Both the position numbers and the translations under genes were made by a program. The notes beneath the pieces were generated by a model. It was not told the DNA's origin, searched no databases, and saw only the letters and a list, made by a program, of their open reading frames with translations. Shown here one piece after another: positions 47,389 to 59,520 of a DNA stretch of 64,000 nt (the stretch's first letter is position 1; every line of letters starts with the position of its first letter). Source of the DNA: Cryptomeria japonica (Eukaryota; Streptophyta; Pinopsida; Cupressales; Cupressaceae); the NCBI RefSeq assembly GCF_030272615.1, contig NC_081415.1, positions 261,888,425 through 261,952,424 of the forward strand. The letters run 5' to 3'.

Positions 47389-48604
47389 CCTTGGCTCTTC
47401 ATTTGTAAAGGTTAATAGTTAGAGAATAGTTAGTCAATAGATAGCTAATAGTTAATAGTTAGTAATAGAGGCCAGAATAGTAGAATAGCAATTAGAGTAG
47501 ATTAAGAAGAGAAGGCAAGACTTTGTTGCCTTAATTGTAAAGACTTCTTTTCATTGAAGATATGGTGGAATATGTTGTTTCTTTGCAATGTGCATGGTCT
47601 CTTGTTGAATCTTCATTTTGATGATAGATGATTAGATTGAATGAAAGAAGCTGTTGAATGCACCTGTGTGGAATCCGTCTAATCCATACCACTAGCCTCT
47701 TACTGATTGTAAGTGCGCCTTGCGTGGTCAACTGGCATAAAATGAGCTTAATCTCAAGTCGTCACACGTCTATTGTTCATGCATTAACTTGAATGATGAT
47801 CAATATCTGATGGTGTCCGATTTGAATATTTTTGAAGCATCCCCCAGAAGATCGCACTGAGTTGGTGTTGAATTGTTCATCTTGATGGTGAGACCCAGCC
47901 CAGTAGGACTCCACCTAGTCATTCATCCATCTTCTCGCATTCTAGGTAGTAGAGTAGACTTCCTGAACCCTGCATCTTTTACCATTTGTTTGTCTTTCAG
48001 TTAGTTAATAGGACCTGTGATTCCAGCAAATCAGACGTTTAGGTCGTCAAGTGTAAGTCCCCTTGTGATTCTAGCAAAATCACATCATACCACAAAGAGC
48101 TTATCCACACGTAGAGATCCTACATACAGAACCTTGGAGTTACTCCAATTGATCCTTCAGTGAGATCTTCAGTAGTCGGGAACTTTGTTCAAGAGAGGAT
48201 AAGATACTTCGGTATTTTATTCTGTGTTCGCATGTGCATAAAAAACGCATCAACACTACCCCAAGCATGTAATAAGGTTGAATTTCGCTGGCTAAGGACA
48301 CAAAGATCATTAAGGATGCAAATTTCCATTCCGGTTCGAGATGTCTTCACTAATCCTGAATACTTCAAGTTATAAAATCCTAAAGCAGCATGAAGACTTT
48401 CAAAACAAAGAATGATGTAGTTAGAGTTGTGTCTTTTGAACACATAGAATAGTTTTATGCATTTGTAATTTTGTTTTGACAAGTTACATGTAAAAACAAG
48501 TTTTGTAATTGCAAGTGTCACTTTTACTTGCATTTTGTAAAATATAATTACATGTAAAGCAACTACAAGTTGAGTTAAATTAGGACTGTAGTTGGAATAA
48601 GTCA

Positions 48605-49461
48605 TGTTGGTTGAGAGAATTTCTCAAGTTAGTTAGGATCTTCACACCTTTTTCTCAAGGCTCCTCTCCTATAAATACTTGAGGGGATCTATTGTAATCT
48701 ATATCTTTTTGGCAAGCAAGTAAACTCTGTAGAATTTTGCACTTTAAAGACTTTGAGCTTTGAAGTTGTAGATTGTTTCTTCTCAAATAATATCAAAGAG
48801 TTGGAGTTCCAAATTTTGTGTTGAAGCCATACTTTGCGTCCTTTGTGTTCTTATGTCATATTGGAGCATTTCTTTGTGCATATTTGAGATTGTGGAAAAT
48901 TGTTAAGAAGAGTTTCACCTAAAATATCTGCAAACTTTGTGCTGCAAATACCAAAGGTGGAATTAGTTTAGTTTGTTGTTAAAAAGCTGAGAAAAGTTAC
49001 AAGACTTTGTGCTTGTAGTAATTCCCATACAAAGTAGTTGAAGTTGCATCATACTTACAGACTTTGTGTTGTTATATGTTGTAGATTGTCTTTATTACGT
49101 CATTTTGAAAAGGGTAGATAGGAATTTAGGAATTCGAGACTTTGTGCTTGATTGCTGATTTCCCATCCCGGAGGAAGTGACGGAAGTTTTTGTGCTTTCA
49201 GGAAACTTCATTTCCTCTTTCTTGGTTTCATTTTAATTTGTTGTTGTTATTACTTCACACTTGTTGCTTCTTTTCTGTGAAAAGGAAAGAGCATGATCTT
49301 TTCTGAAAAAAGAGAAAAGGTTGTTGTCCCATCCATTTTAGATTAAATTAGTATTAGAAAAAGAGGAGTCTTCCCTAAATTAGGAGAGTTTATACTCAAG
49401 TGATGTGGTTGAAACCACAATTTTGCACATCCTCCTGGGTGTATAAAATTTTCAACCAACA
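48605..49461 (+). mobile_element. LTR-like unit J, 857 bp, inside element A
   Basis: The ends TGTTGGTTGA (48605) and TCAACCAACA (49461) are perfect 10-bp inverted repeats of the TG...CA kind. A TATA-like CCTATAAATACTTG lies near 48670. Flanking 5-mers (AGTCA, ATTTT) do not match, so a solo LTR with target duplication is not shown. It may be one LTR of a deleted element. No coding sequence is seen. Confidence 0.5.
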
Positions 49462-49610
49462 ATTTTGACCTAGAAACGCTTCTAAGTTAGAATAAAAGAT
49501 CTTCAAATCAATCTTGCATTCCTTGAGAATGCACTTTGATCAATGAATGGTCAAAATCTCTTGTTAAAATCGCTAATATAGATAAATTCGCCCTTCAAAA
49601 TCGTAGTTTT

Positions 49611-50104
49611 AGAGATGCAAATCAGAATTGAATTGTTCTTTGATGTTGGTCTTTTGAATTCACAAAGCAGAATATTATAGATTGCCTTGAATGATACTTT
49701 TGAAATGAACATGAACACCTTATATAGGCATTGAGGGCTAGAGATGTGTCTCTTGGTTTCAACTTCCCATAGGCCGACTTGCCTCTTATAAAAATAAAAA
49801 AAACATTTTAGTTTGCCCTTTGTGTTGGGTGCTCCACACTTGAAGGCCGACCTCCTAGAGATGCAAATCAGAATTGAATTGTTCTTTGATGTTGGTCTTT
49901 TGAATTCGCAGAGCAGAATATTATAGATTGCCTTGAATGATGCTTTTGAAATGAACATGAACACCTTATATAGGCGTTGAGGGCTAGAGATGTGTCTCTT
50001 GGTTTCAACTTCCCATAGGCCAACTTGCCTCTTATAAAAATAAAAATAAAAACATTTTAGTTTGCCCTTTGTGCTGGGTGCTCCACACTTGAAGGCTGAC
50101 CTCC
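49611..50104 (-). repeat. Tandem duplication of the P1 promoter block in element A (246-bp unit)
   Basis: Two copies start at 49611 and 49857 with AGAGATGCAAATCAGAATTG and are nearly identical. In the minus sense each has AGTCGGCC or a one-base variant (GGCCGACTT near 49773, GGCCAACTT near 50018) and a TATA, GCCTATATAAGG (49718-49729 and 49964-49975). The element's internal promoter is therefore doubled, with about 246 bp between the two TATA boxes. Confidence 0.85.
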
Positions 50105-50109
50105 TAGCT

Positions 50110-50760
50110 TTCCTTTGCACTATTTGACCTTGGCGGCATTTTAAGGTATCTTTGCAACTTGATTAGAGGCGGCTTTTCATGACACCTTTGCAACCTTTAG
50201 TCCAAGCGAATTTTTAAGAGACCTTTGCAATCTTGTTTGGAGGCAGCATTTTGTAGCTCCTTTGCAACTTTTCATGTGATCGGCTTTCTAAGGCACCTTT
50301 GCAAGTCTTACACTTGGGCGGCTTTTGATAAACACCTTTGCAACTCAACACTTGGGTGGAATTTTGAAGTACCTTTGCAAGTAATGGTCTAGGCGGCTTT
50401 TTGAAGTACCTTTGCAAGTCATGGTCTAGGCGGATTTTTGAAGTACCTTTGCAAGTCATCATCATGGCAGATTTTGGAGGGACCTTTGCAAGATTTGCAC
50501 TTGGGAATATTTTCAAGGGACCTTTGCAATCCAAAACATGATCAGCCACCTTAACTAGTTTTGCAATCCATTTGTGAATTGGCCAATTAGGAGACCTTTG
50601 CAATCCATTTGTAATCCAAAGCTTTGTCAAGATTCTGAGACTAAATTCGCCAAATTTTTATCTTTAAGGCAAATCATCATTCAAAAATTCATCCTTGGTC
50701 AAAACCCTCTTCACCAAATCAGCCATCTTAGGTTCCTTTGCAACCCAAAACATGATTCTC
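50110..50760 (-). repeat. Minisatellite array of element A
   Basis: Units of about 55-60 bp share ACCTTTGCAAGTC on the plus strand, commonly followed by GGCGG(A/C)TTTT. Examples lie near 50158, 50205, 50295, 50332, 50368, 50410, 50450 and 50485. The place is between the 5' terminus (51003) and P1, as in the other copies. The sequence differs from the hairpin arrays of I, B and G. Confidence 0.75.
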
Positions 50761-51008
50761 ACTCCTCATGCTCTCTTCAAACCCTAATTGACCTAAGCTA
50801 AGAGACTTCGATAATCTTAATCTCTCTTACATACCTCTTAATCTTTAGTTACTAAGATCGACAATGCTCTAGGATAAAGGGAATCTTCATTTTGGAGTCT
50901 AATCTTGAGATAATAACCATTTGATTGACCGACTACTATTGCTGGAAGCAAAAGAAGAGGGGTCCCCATCTTTGATGGGGTGATGTGTGAAATGGTCACA
51001 ACAAGAAT

Positions 51009-52099
51009 GACACAATAAGGAAAAGCCATGGGTACTACCATATCACATATGAAAGCTTGGCTATTTAGAGAAGACCATATCCTTTCCCTAGAATAGTTGT
51101 GTTGGACAAAGAATTTTAATTAGAAATTCATATCCCAATCTAACACCGAAAATACATAATGGAGATACAATGATGTTTACTAACTAATTGGTGATACTAA
51201 TTTTGTTACACGCTAGTTTATTAGACAAAGGTACACATGGGCATGTATTCTCCCCTTTTCCAAACCAAATCAAGTTAGAGAACCCAAAGCCTATTTTTGT
51301 TCCCCATAAGTCAAAGATGGGGATTTAATAGGGTAATAAAATAATAATAATTTATTAAGTTGTTCAAAAGGTACTATAATAAGTTATTTTGGAAAAGAAA
51401 ACTTAATTTATTACCATTAAATGAGACCAAAAGTAAATATTAGATACAAGGCCAAAAAGACAAAAAATTATAATTTGGAACAAGGGTGAATATTCAATTA
51501 AAAGAAATATTAATCACCTATAAAATAACTAATAATTATAAGTTGGAAAAATGCTACATTATCCAGGGACGCATCCCCAATTTTTTTTCAGGCGTTGCCG
51601 ACCCCGAGACAAGGGACTCCTAGGGGACACCCCCATAAATTCTGCATATTGATAGTGAATTTCAACAATGAATTCTATAAGCAATTTGACTGACTCTCAA
51701 TTTAGCACAAATTTGGCATAAGAACTCTGCTAGTTCTTATATGTTAAGGTTCTGTAATGTATATGTGCATGCTTTCTCCATGTTTTCATATGAATATTTT
51801 AAATTTCCCTCTAGGTTTAAATTTTCCCTATTTTTATATAGCCATTCCCTTTGTCGTCCCCTAGCCGTCCCCAAAATTGGCAAAAGAAATCACCATCTCG
51901 GAAACACGTACCCCCATACCCTATCGTCCTCGTCCTAGAAACTCGAGGTAAACATAGGAAAAATGTGAATATTCAATTACAAGTAATTTTAAATTTTAAT
52001 TACTTTTAAGGTTGGATGGAAAAAGAAATAAAATATCAATTGCTGAAAAAAAAGGTTCATTCCATTCATTATCAATTTCCAAAAACCTTGTTGTAAAGC
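51009..52099. other. Spacer without a supported gene
   Basis: AT-rich sequence with a patch at about 51560-51960 that has GGGGACACCCCC and CGTCCTCGTCC words at its two sides, possibly a degenerate MITE. No frame has recognisable protein content. Confidence 0.5.
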
Positions 52100-52104
52100 T
52101 TTGA

Positions 52105-53202
52105 TGAAATGATAATTGATTGAGTGATGTTGTAATTAATTAAGGAGAGGAATACTCCTTATATAGAAATTTACAAGACAATCTTTCCATAATGGAAATG
52201 ATAGAGAATAGAAACATGAAAGGAACCATACTAAAAAGAAACTAACTACGAAAGGGAAAGATCCTAAATGAATGACCATTATAGAAACACTACAAAATTA
52301 CTGTAATGCCCTCCCCTACTGGTCATTCTACTAACCGACAGAAAACTTGACATAATTTGCAGGCCATTTGGCCACGAATGCATAGAAGGCTGCCCCCTTC
52401 TCCTCAAAACACTCTGCAACATGAGCTTGCTATTGAGACTCTCCCTGGTTTTGTAGAACTTCTGGATATGACCAAGTTTACTATAATCCTTCTACCACAA
52501 TCCTTCCAACATGATGTTGGGTAACAAAGCCATCCTTACCTTTATCTAGAGAAACTGAGATCAGCTTCTCAAAACTCATGCGGAAAACCAATTTTTGGGA
52601 AAAAAATCAAAAAACCCAAAAAACAACAACACCCTTCATCATTTTTTGCAGAAAAAATCAGAAAACCCTCTAGCAGAGAAAGAACCCATGATTTTTGTGT
52701 GAAAAAATCATGCAAAAAATTAACAGAGAAACCATGATTTTTTAGGAGAAAATCGTTGAAAAAAATTCATGATTTTTGTGGAGAAAAATTAGAAAATCCA
52801 TCCACGATTTTTTACGAGAATCGTACAAAACCCCCCAGTCTGTTCAAAAAATTTGCTCATAGCCATCACGAGTAGTAAACAAAAATAAAAAGTCCCTTAT
52901 TTTTGTAGAAAAAAATCAAGCAAAACCCTTCCATGATTTTTTGTGGGAAAAAAAAAAACCTAAAAAAATTTGCCAAAAAAGAACCTTAAGCTCTACTACC
53001 ATGAAATGATAATTGATTGACTGATGTTGTAATTAATCAAGGAGAGGAATACTCATATAGAAAATTACAAGATGATCTTCCCATAACGGAAACAATTGAG
53101 AATAGAAAAACAAAAGGAAACGTACTAAAAAGAAACTAATTATGGAAGGGAAAGATCCTAACTGAATGACCATTATAGAAACACTACAAAATTACTTTAA
53201 TA
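52105..53202 (-). mobile_element. TRIM: miniature LTR retrotransposon, 1.1 kb
   Basis: Direct terminal repeats lie at 52105-52308 and 53002-53202 (about 200 bp, mostly identical, with TGAAATGATAATTGATTGA at their low-coordinate ends). In the minus sense the high-coordinate LTR is followed at once by TGGTAGTAGAGC (53001-52990), which resembles the tRNA-Met primer site. Before the other LTR stands a polypurine tract, TAGGGGAGGG. Perfect TTTGA duplications flank it (52100-52104, 53203-53207). The 680-bp interior has ATGATTTTT/GAAAAAATC repeats and no coding sequence. Confidence 0.9.
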
Positions 53203-54228
53203 TTTGATTCAGCTTTTACCCTAAGTGGTACGGTCATATCATCTTATCATCCCAGCATCATGTTGATGTGTGTTTTATGCACATAACATTCAAAATAAAA
53301 TACCAAAGTAATTTACCCTCTCTTGAACAAAATCAACTCAGATGCTAAGGGTAAGATCAACTAAAATGATTCCAAGGTTTCTATAGTCAGATCTTGACAA
53401 GTGGGTAACTCAATAGTCGATGTGAATTGTTGTTTTCACTTGGGGACTTACACAAATGTTCGAATCAATTTCTCTTATCATGGATATGGAATGGGTGTGT
53501 TGATAACTTAGGATTTGGCAATGTAGTTCCGAATTCAATTCTTACAAGACTTACTAAAAAATGGCAAAAGGGAATAGGGTTTAAGAAATCTATTCTAAGC
53601 CTAGGAATGTAGGAAATGATGAACAAATTCAGTGGAATCAAACTAGGCAAGGTCTCACCATCAAGTCGAACAGATTTTGACATGAGCTTAGTGCAATCAT
53701 CTAAGGTATACTTATAGATTTTCAAATCATTACCATCAAACATTGACACCACCCAAGTTGATGCATATCAATGGGCGCATAATAATTGAAGTTAAGCTTG
53801 CATAAATTTTCAGTTGACCACGCAAGGCACACTTACAATCAGCAAGAGGCTAGTGGCATGGATTCTACACAAATATATTTAACAAATCTTTCATTCAATC
53901 TAACAAACATGAAAACAAATTCTAATCTAACTTGGAAGAATTGAGAACCTTGAATGAAAAACAACACTTGAAAGACAAAATCACCATCAAGTTGAACAAA
54001 GATTTATATTCAAATAGTTGCAATATATACCAACAATTCTACAAAAAATCTCTCTTACAAATGAGAGGCAATGAGGTATATATAGAGTCTCATACAAAAT
54101 GGATGGCCAAGATTAAAACTAAATCAAGGGCCAAGATCATGCCAACAAAACTCTAGAGTTGCCCTAATTAGGGTTTACATCAAAAATGGTGCCACCAACA
54201 TATGGCCCAATAGAAAGATACCTAGTCA

Positions 54229-57200
54229 TCAAATATGGAATCTTCTAGAAGATTTCGTCCTGCATCTCTCTCTCCTAGCATACTCCAAGAATCTAGCCAA
54301 TACAGAATCTAACTCCTCCATGGAAATGTTGGGTAAGGTATCCTGTTGTAAATCAATCATGTCCAATGCATCCAAGCAAGCATCCAAAGTGTTCTCCCAA
54401 TCTGGCATAAGCTTCTGCGAACTATGAACATGAATCAACAAAGAGACCAAATCATCTATCTGACTCTTCTTCAAAGAGTCCAACTAATTGAAATACATGA
54501 ATTTCATTTTGTGTCTTAATTCTGCTAAGTGTAAATCACTAGCCTCACTGACATCAACCCCCAATAACTCTTCAATTGAGGCAAGGATCTTCAACTAAAT
54601 ATCATGAATTGATCCTTCCATCTCTGTACAACTCAGTTATGCGCTCTCATAAGTTGATTTCTTCATGGCTAATGAACAATGCCAGCCATGGAAATCGTAT
54701 CTATCTCCACTGTGCACAACATTCTCCCTAACTAATGTGGACCTAGGAATCTTATTCAAAGCTCTGAGGCGTGTAATAGTCTTCTCCTAAATTGGTCTGA
54801 ATTCTTCCCAAACTCCCTCCAAATAATGTATTCTAAATATGAGCCCTGTTGTCTTGTCAAATGCCTGGACAAACTGAATAAGAAAATCATTCGCCTATTT
54901 CTTTGTATTTTCAATCCATTTCAACACCTTTGAGAGTGTATCTCTCGCTGCCTCATAATGTGAATGTAGTCCACAGTCAATTGCAATAGGGGAAATACGG
55001 GTGGGATTTTCACGCCTTATACCTGCAATGTACTCTCTAAGTCTGATATTCTCTTCTTTGTACTTTTTCTTTTCTTCAATTTCTCTATCCAATCTCACAC
55101 TGATTGCCCTAAGGTTATCACCAACCTCCTAAAATTCTTGTTCTCTTGTAGTACGGCCAAGGGCAACTGAAGTGATCTGGAAATCCATGGGAGTAGCAAT
55201 GTCTGCCATCACACCTACAATAGGAACAACCACCTGCACAATCTGCATTCCTGTCTCATCTCTAGCTATGTGTGACAAAATCTCAGCTCTCTTAGGCTCT
55301 GGCTCCTTATTGCTCGTAGCTAAGTAGTCATCAATGTCATCAATAGGATGTGCCTCTTATCATTTTCTTACTTTTCTCCATACTCTTCATCAACCAATCA
55401 AGAATAGCGGCCATCTTCATACCATCATCGAGACGCATCTCTCGATCAAGCTCTCTCAATGCTGAGATAACATCATCATCATCATTAGGATTATTCCTAG
55501 TCAAATCACATACATTCTTTCCCAAACTAACCTCCAAAAGGACAGTAGGGGGTCCCGATTGATCATCATCCTCATTAGGTGGAGCAAATGTCGTTGTGGC
55601 ATGTAAATCTTGAATATTCTCTGGTAGTATCACTGTGTTGGAACATTGCTTAGTCTCCTTGTTTTGTTCTGGTACTTCAACTTCCCGGAATGACGAGACA
55701 CTAAGGGTGGTGAAGGAATGATAGGCAAAGGAATGATAGTCTTTTGCTTCTTCTTCTTGACCTCCTCAATCTTCTTCCCTCTAGCCTTGACTTCTCCTGG
55801 TGTATTCTTCCTTCTCTTGGGAGCTTGACTCTCCTCATCTGCATGAATCCTGATATCACTGATAGTCCTCTAATCATCTTCGAAAGCAGATTCCTCATGT
55901 TTCATCTTTTCATAAGTGAAGGTAACACCCATATCAACTAATCTGTTCATCTAAATATCCACCCATGCTCGGGAGAAACTCAAGACCTCTCTCATCAACA
56001 CATTCAAATCTATTTCTTCTAATTTTGACCAATTAGGCAATAGGATCGTCTTCATTTCATTTTCATATTGTGGATACGTATAATCCATGTCATCTAACAC
56101 TTGGTCAGGAATGAGGAAAAGTCCACACTTCCTCATGATATCCACTGACATTCTAGACCACATTCTTCTCTTTACTGCCTGCTCATCCATCAAGTTGGCT
56201 CAATAATCTTCATGTCTACCTCGTGGATGAACTTTTCTCCCCTGATCCTTCCAACTTTCTTATCTAGATCAAATCTTTCTCTTCTCTTGTATGTTGCAAA
56301 TCGATAGAATGCAAGTTCCTCACTGGTCGTGTTGGCTGCTAAGGCGGACTGGCAAACCTCCAATGTCTTTCCAACTGAAATAGGAAATGACATGCCCATT
56401 TTGTGCTTTTCCTTCTGGATAGAATCAAACTCCAGAAGTTCTCACCACTTCCAATAAGATCACTCTGTTAGAAGCATACCTAGGAAGCCTGTAGGGTTCG
56501 GATTGAAATCCATGAATCCTAAGGTATGTGAAAGTGGGAAACTGTAATACCACGATCCATATTTCTCTATCAACTCAGTTACCTCCTTGTACAACCTCCC
56601 ATGGACTCCACCATGCAATATTCGCGTTATGTACATTGTGAATACATCATTCACTCTCTTATAATCTTCAATTTGATACATGTTCAGTTGTGGATAGCAC
56701 TCGTAACTCCTGAATTGTCTTTGTCCGTTCCCAACTTCACCTCTGCATATCAATCTCTTGTATGTAACAAATCGTGCAAGCAAGTACACCAAATAGGAAG
56801 TCATGGCGAATGACTTGGACCGCTCCACTTTCCTCAGCTGAAATTTCAAATTATCACTTATGATTCTAGACCAATTTATCAATGATCCTTTTAGACAATC
56901 CTGGATGAAATAGAACATCCATCCTTCATATATTGCACCCTACGACATCCCCATCACTCGGTTGAGCAGGAATACTAAATCACTATATTCCTCTTTAAAG
57001 TCTATGCACATGAGTGTCTTCGGAGCCTTGGAATGATGAGTCCTAGGCTCGATCATCCACTCTTTGTTTACTACGGTCTTGCACATATCCATCTTCTTCT
57101 TATATCAGTCTTCATATTCATCCTTAGTTATATTTTTCATGTCCGCTCCACGTGGAATTCCAAACACCTCAGCAATCACATCCTTAGCAAGGTAGGCAAT

Positions 57201-57572
57201 GATGGCACCCTTAGGAGTTTTGATCATTCGGGAGCGAGGATCATAAAATCATGCACACTCTAGGATAAGATCATTGCACTGTATGGATTGCGGAAATCCA
57301 GTGGCCTAATTAATGCCACTCTTCATAATGTTCACATAGGCTGGGGAAGGAATCTAGCTCCCAATTCCGAACATACACTGTCGCATCTGGTTCATGTTCA
57401 GGAAATGCATGTTCGTGTCCGTAATCTCCTTCCATCTGGACAACATCTTGGATTCTGGATAGAATCCAGTCTCAACTATCTTTTGTCGTTCTCTCCTTTC
57501 CTTGAGTCTGAACTTCGATATTGTCCATGTACAAAGATAGAAGTTAGAACTTAGGAAAAATAATCCTGACAA
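54229..57572 (-). pseudogene. Decayed copy of the large unknown ORF in element C
   Basis: Pieces homologous to the element B protein follow in order on the minus strand: LSRWKEITDTN (57440), NKEWMIEP (57060), EGWMFYFIQD, MTSYLVYLLARF, VNDVFTMYITRILHGG (56918-56460), FPISVGKTLEVCQSALA (56390), then a Lys-rich cluster near 55770 and a tail TLPNISMEELDSVLARFLEY ending at 54229. Stops, for example near 57355, 57310 and 56945, and frame changes disable it. Conservation of the same blocks in three diverged copies argues that the protein was once under selection. Confidence 0.83.
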
Positions 57573-58929
57573 AATTCTGATTTCCTAATGATTTAGACTA
57601 ATTTGACAATGGAAATCCGGATAATAATCCACATTCTCAATAGATTTCAACAATTGAATACAAGAAATGTGACAAGGTTAGGATATAAAACCCTCATGAA
57701 ATTCATTAAAATCAATAATTTTCAGACCAAAGTCTGAAAACACCTCCTTATACTTAGAAATTATGTTCAAATTAGAGTGCAAAGGAGTATACCGGATCAA
57801 CAATGACTAAGGAAAGGTGTGAAAGGTTGTGTTTTCACACAAAACTATGTTTGAAGACACCTCCCGATGTCAACAATGGCTACTAGCAAATCTGAAGACA
57901 ACGTGCAACTTCACTAATTAATCTCTAAAAACATGTTGCAATCACCCAAATGTGCGCAAACTTGATGAAAATCAGCCTCAATGATGAAAGCAATCATATC
58001 CAGGAATGTAAGTATGGCTGGTAAAAATAAAGTTTTCTGAGGACGAGTCTAAAAATTAGTTACTTCAGACTTACCAGCACATTGCAAAGTAGTGAAAATC
58101 CCTGAAAATGATCAAAAAATGACTAAAGAATGAGCTCCAAGCAAAATCGCCTAAGTGGGTAGGTGGCTGGAAATGAGGATTTTCTAAGGACAGCCCCCCT
58201 ACAATGGAGGTTCAGACCTGCAACAGCGTTCAAATGGTCTGAAAAATGCACTAAAACTCCACAAAAACACCTCCAAATGCAAATCGCCTAAGTCGGAATT
58301 AGCTGGGCAATGAAAATTGAAGTCTGAAAATTAATTACCAGCCAACAATGGAGGTCACACAAGCTCAACAATGGCGAAATAACAATTATTAGCAGTCTCC
58401 AAAAAAAATGGCACCACAAATGGTGAAGGGAATCACCAAAAATGGAGGTGAAAATCCTCCAAAATAAAAAATCGCCCTCCTCCAAAAATCATCTAAGTCT
58501 GAAAATGAAGCTTTAATGGCACTCAAATGGCAGCCAAAACAAATCGCCCAACTGGAAATGGAGGAAGAAAAACAATAAAATCAACTTGCAGCTCAATGGT
58601 GTCAACTTGACACTTCACCTAAATCACCAATTGGAGGAAAAAATCGCCTTTGCAAGCATTCACTTGGCAAATATAATAATATAATAATGTTGAGATCTCT
58701 CCTTTTAAACTTGCTTTCACCATCAACTTTCACCACACAAGCAATGTGGGATAAAAACTTGTTCTTATACTTTCCTGGCAAAAAATCGATTTGCTTCTAG
58801 AAGGTAAAATCATTAAATGCTCATTGCAAATCATTTATTAATTGTTTTTTTATTTTTAAATAATCGTTGCTTTTCATTAAAAACAATTAAATGGGTTCAC
58901 TTTATTAAAATATTTCAAAATTTGAATCA

Positions 58930-59520
58930 AAAAAGACCAATTGGGGAAAATCGATTTAATTTGGGATAAAAATCCCAACAAAAATCATTAAAAATCATTA
59001 AAATACCCCCTTAAGAGAAAATCGATCCAAGTAGGGATAAAAATCCCTATCAAAATTTCACCAACTTGCACAAAAATGGGTCCAGGGGAAAATCGATTTG
59101 AGTCTGGAATGAAAATTCCAATTAAAACTTCATCACTTAGCACAAAAATGCCCCTGGGGGAAAATCGATCCTAGTCTGGACATTCATCTGGACACAAAAT
59201 TATCAAAATTACTCTCAGTGGAAAATCACCCAAGGTCTGGAATGAATATCCCCATAAAATCCACAAAATCTTGTCATAAAAGGTCCTAGTGGAAAATCGA
59301 TCTATGTCAGGAATCATCACAAATGTCATCTGCAACCTTATCCATACTCCCAATGGAAAAACGAAGGCAGTCAGGAAAAATCCCAACACTTAGTCAAAAT
59401 TAATCATCCTGGGGGAAAATCGACCCTAGTATGGATTCTCAATGGTGGAAAAATGGGGCATGTCTGGATTTCAAGGGAAATCCATGTCCAATCTAGATTT
59501 TGAGTGGGGGAAAATCATGG
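58930..59520 (-). repeat. Minisatellite array of element C
   Basis: About nine units of 60-70 bp share GGGGAAAATCGAT on the plus strand, followed by C(C/T)(A/T)AGT(C/A)TGGA. Examples lie near 58947, 59017, 59094, 59158, 59218, 59289, 59411 and 59508. It is placed between the 5' terminus and the ORF. Confidence 0.78.

Larger units (their letters stand above)
35328..48255 (+). mobile_element. Element G: complete ORF-less TG...CA copy, split by B
   Basis: G begins TGTTGTGAGGTATTCACAC (35328) and ends CGCATCAACA (48255) between perfect CTACC duplications (35323-35327, 48256-48260). Element B occupies 35643-42947. Without B and its duplication, G is about 5.62 kb. It holds a hairpin (CTCCATTACAAATGGGG), a pyrimidine-rich tract, a hairpin array (45060-46235), P1 with AGTCGGC (46431) and TATA (46471-46480), a basic purine-rich stretch in place of the ORF, and P2 (47299-47388). 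Confidence 0.93.
29209..51003 (-). mobile_element. Element A: outermost ORF-bearing TG...CA copy, split by G
   Basis: The 3' end (plus-strand TGTTGATGTG) starts at 29209. The 5' end, with TGTTGTGACCATTTCACAC in the minus sense, is at 51003. Perfect AGAAT duplications flank it (29204-29208, 51004-51008). Element G with its duplication occupies 35328-48260, leaving about 8.86 kb. Inside are P2 (30028-30108), a decayed large ORF (30220-33490), repeat-rich sequence with TTACAAGT words, an 857-bp LTR-like unit (48605-49461), a duplicated P1 block and a second array. The 5' hairpin is CCCCATCAAAGATGGGG, a paired-base variant of the family form. Confidence 0.9.

Noticed and set aside
48605-49461. 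Unit J as a proven solo LTR
   Set aside because: The inverted ends are perfect but the flanking 5-mers differ, so it is kept only as an LTR-like unit at moderate confidence.
49551-50120. 189-codon minus-strand frame with an internal repeat
   Set aside because: It is open by chance across the duplicated promoter block of element A. Both halves contain a TATA and no protein motif.
51540-51965. Possible MITE with GGGGAC-type ends
   Set aside because: The inverted ends are weak and no target duplication could be found, so it is mentioned only within the spacer entry.
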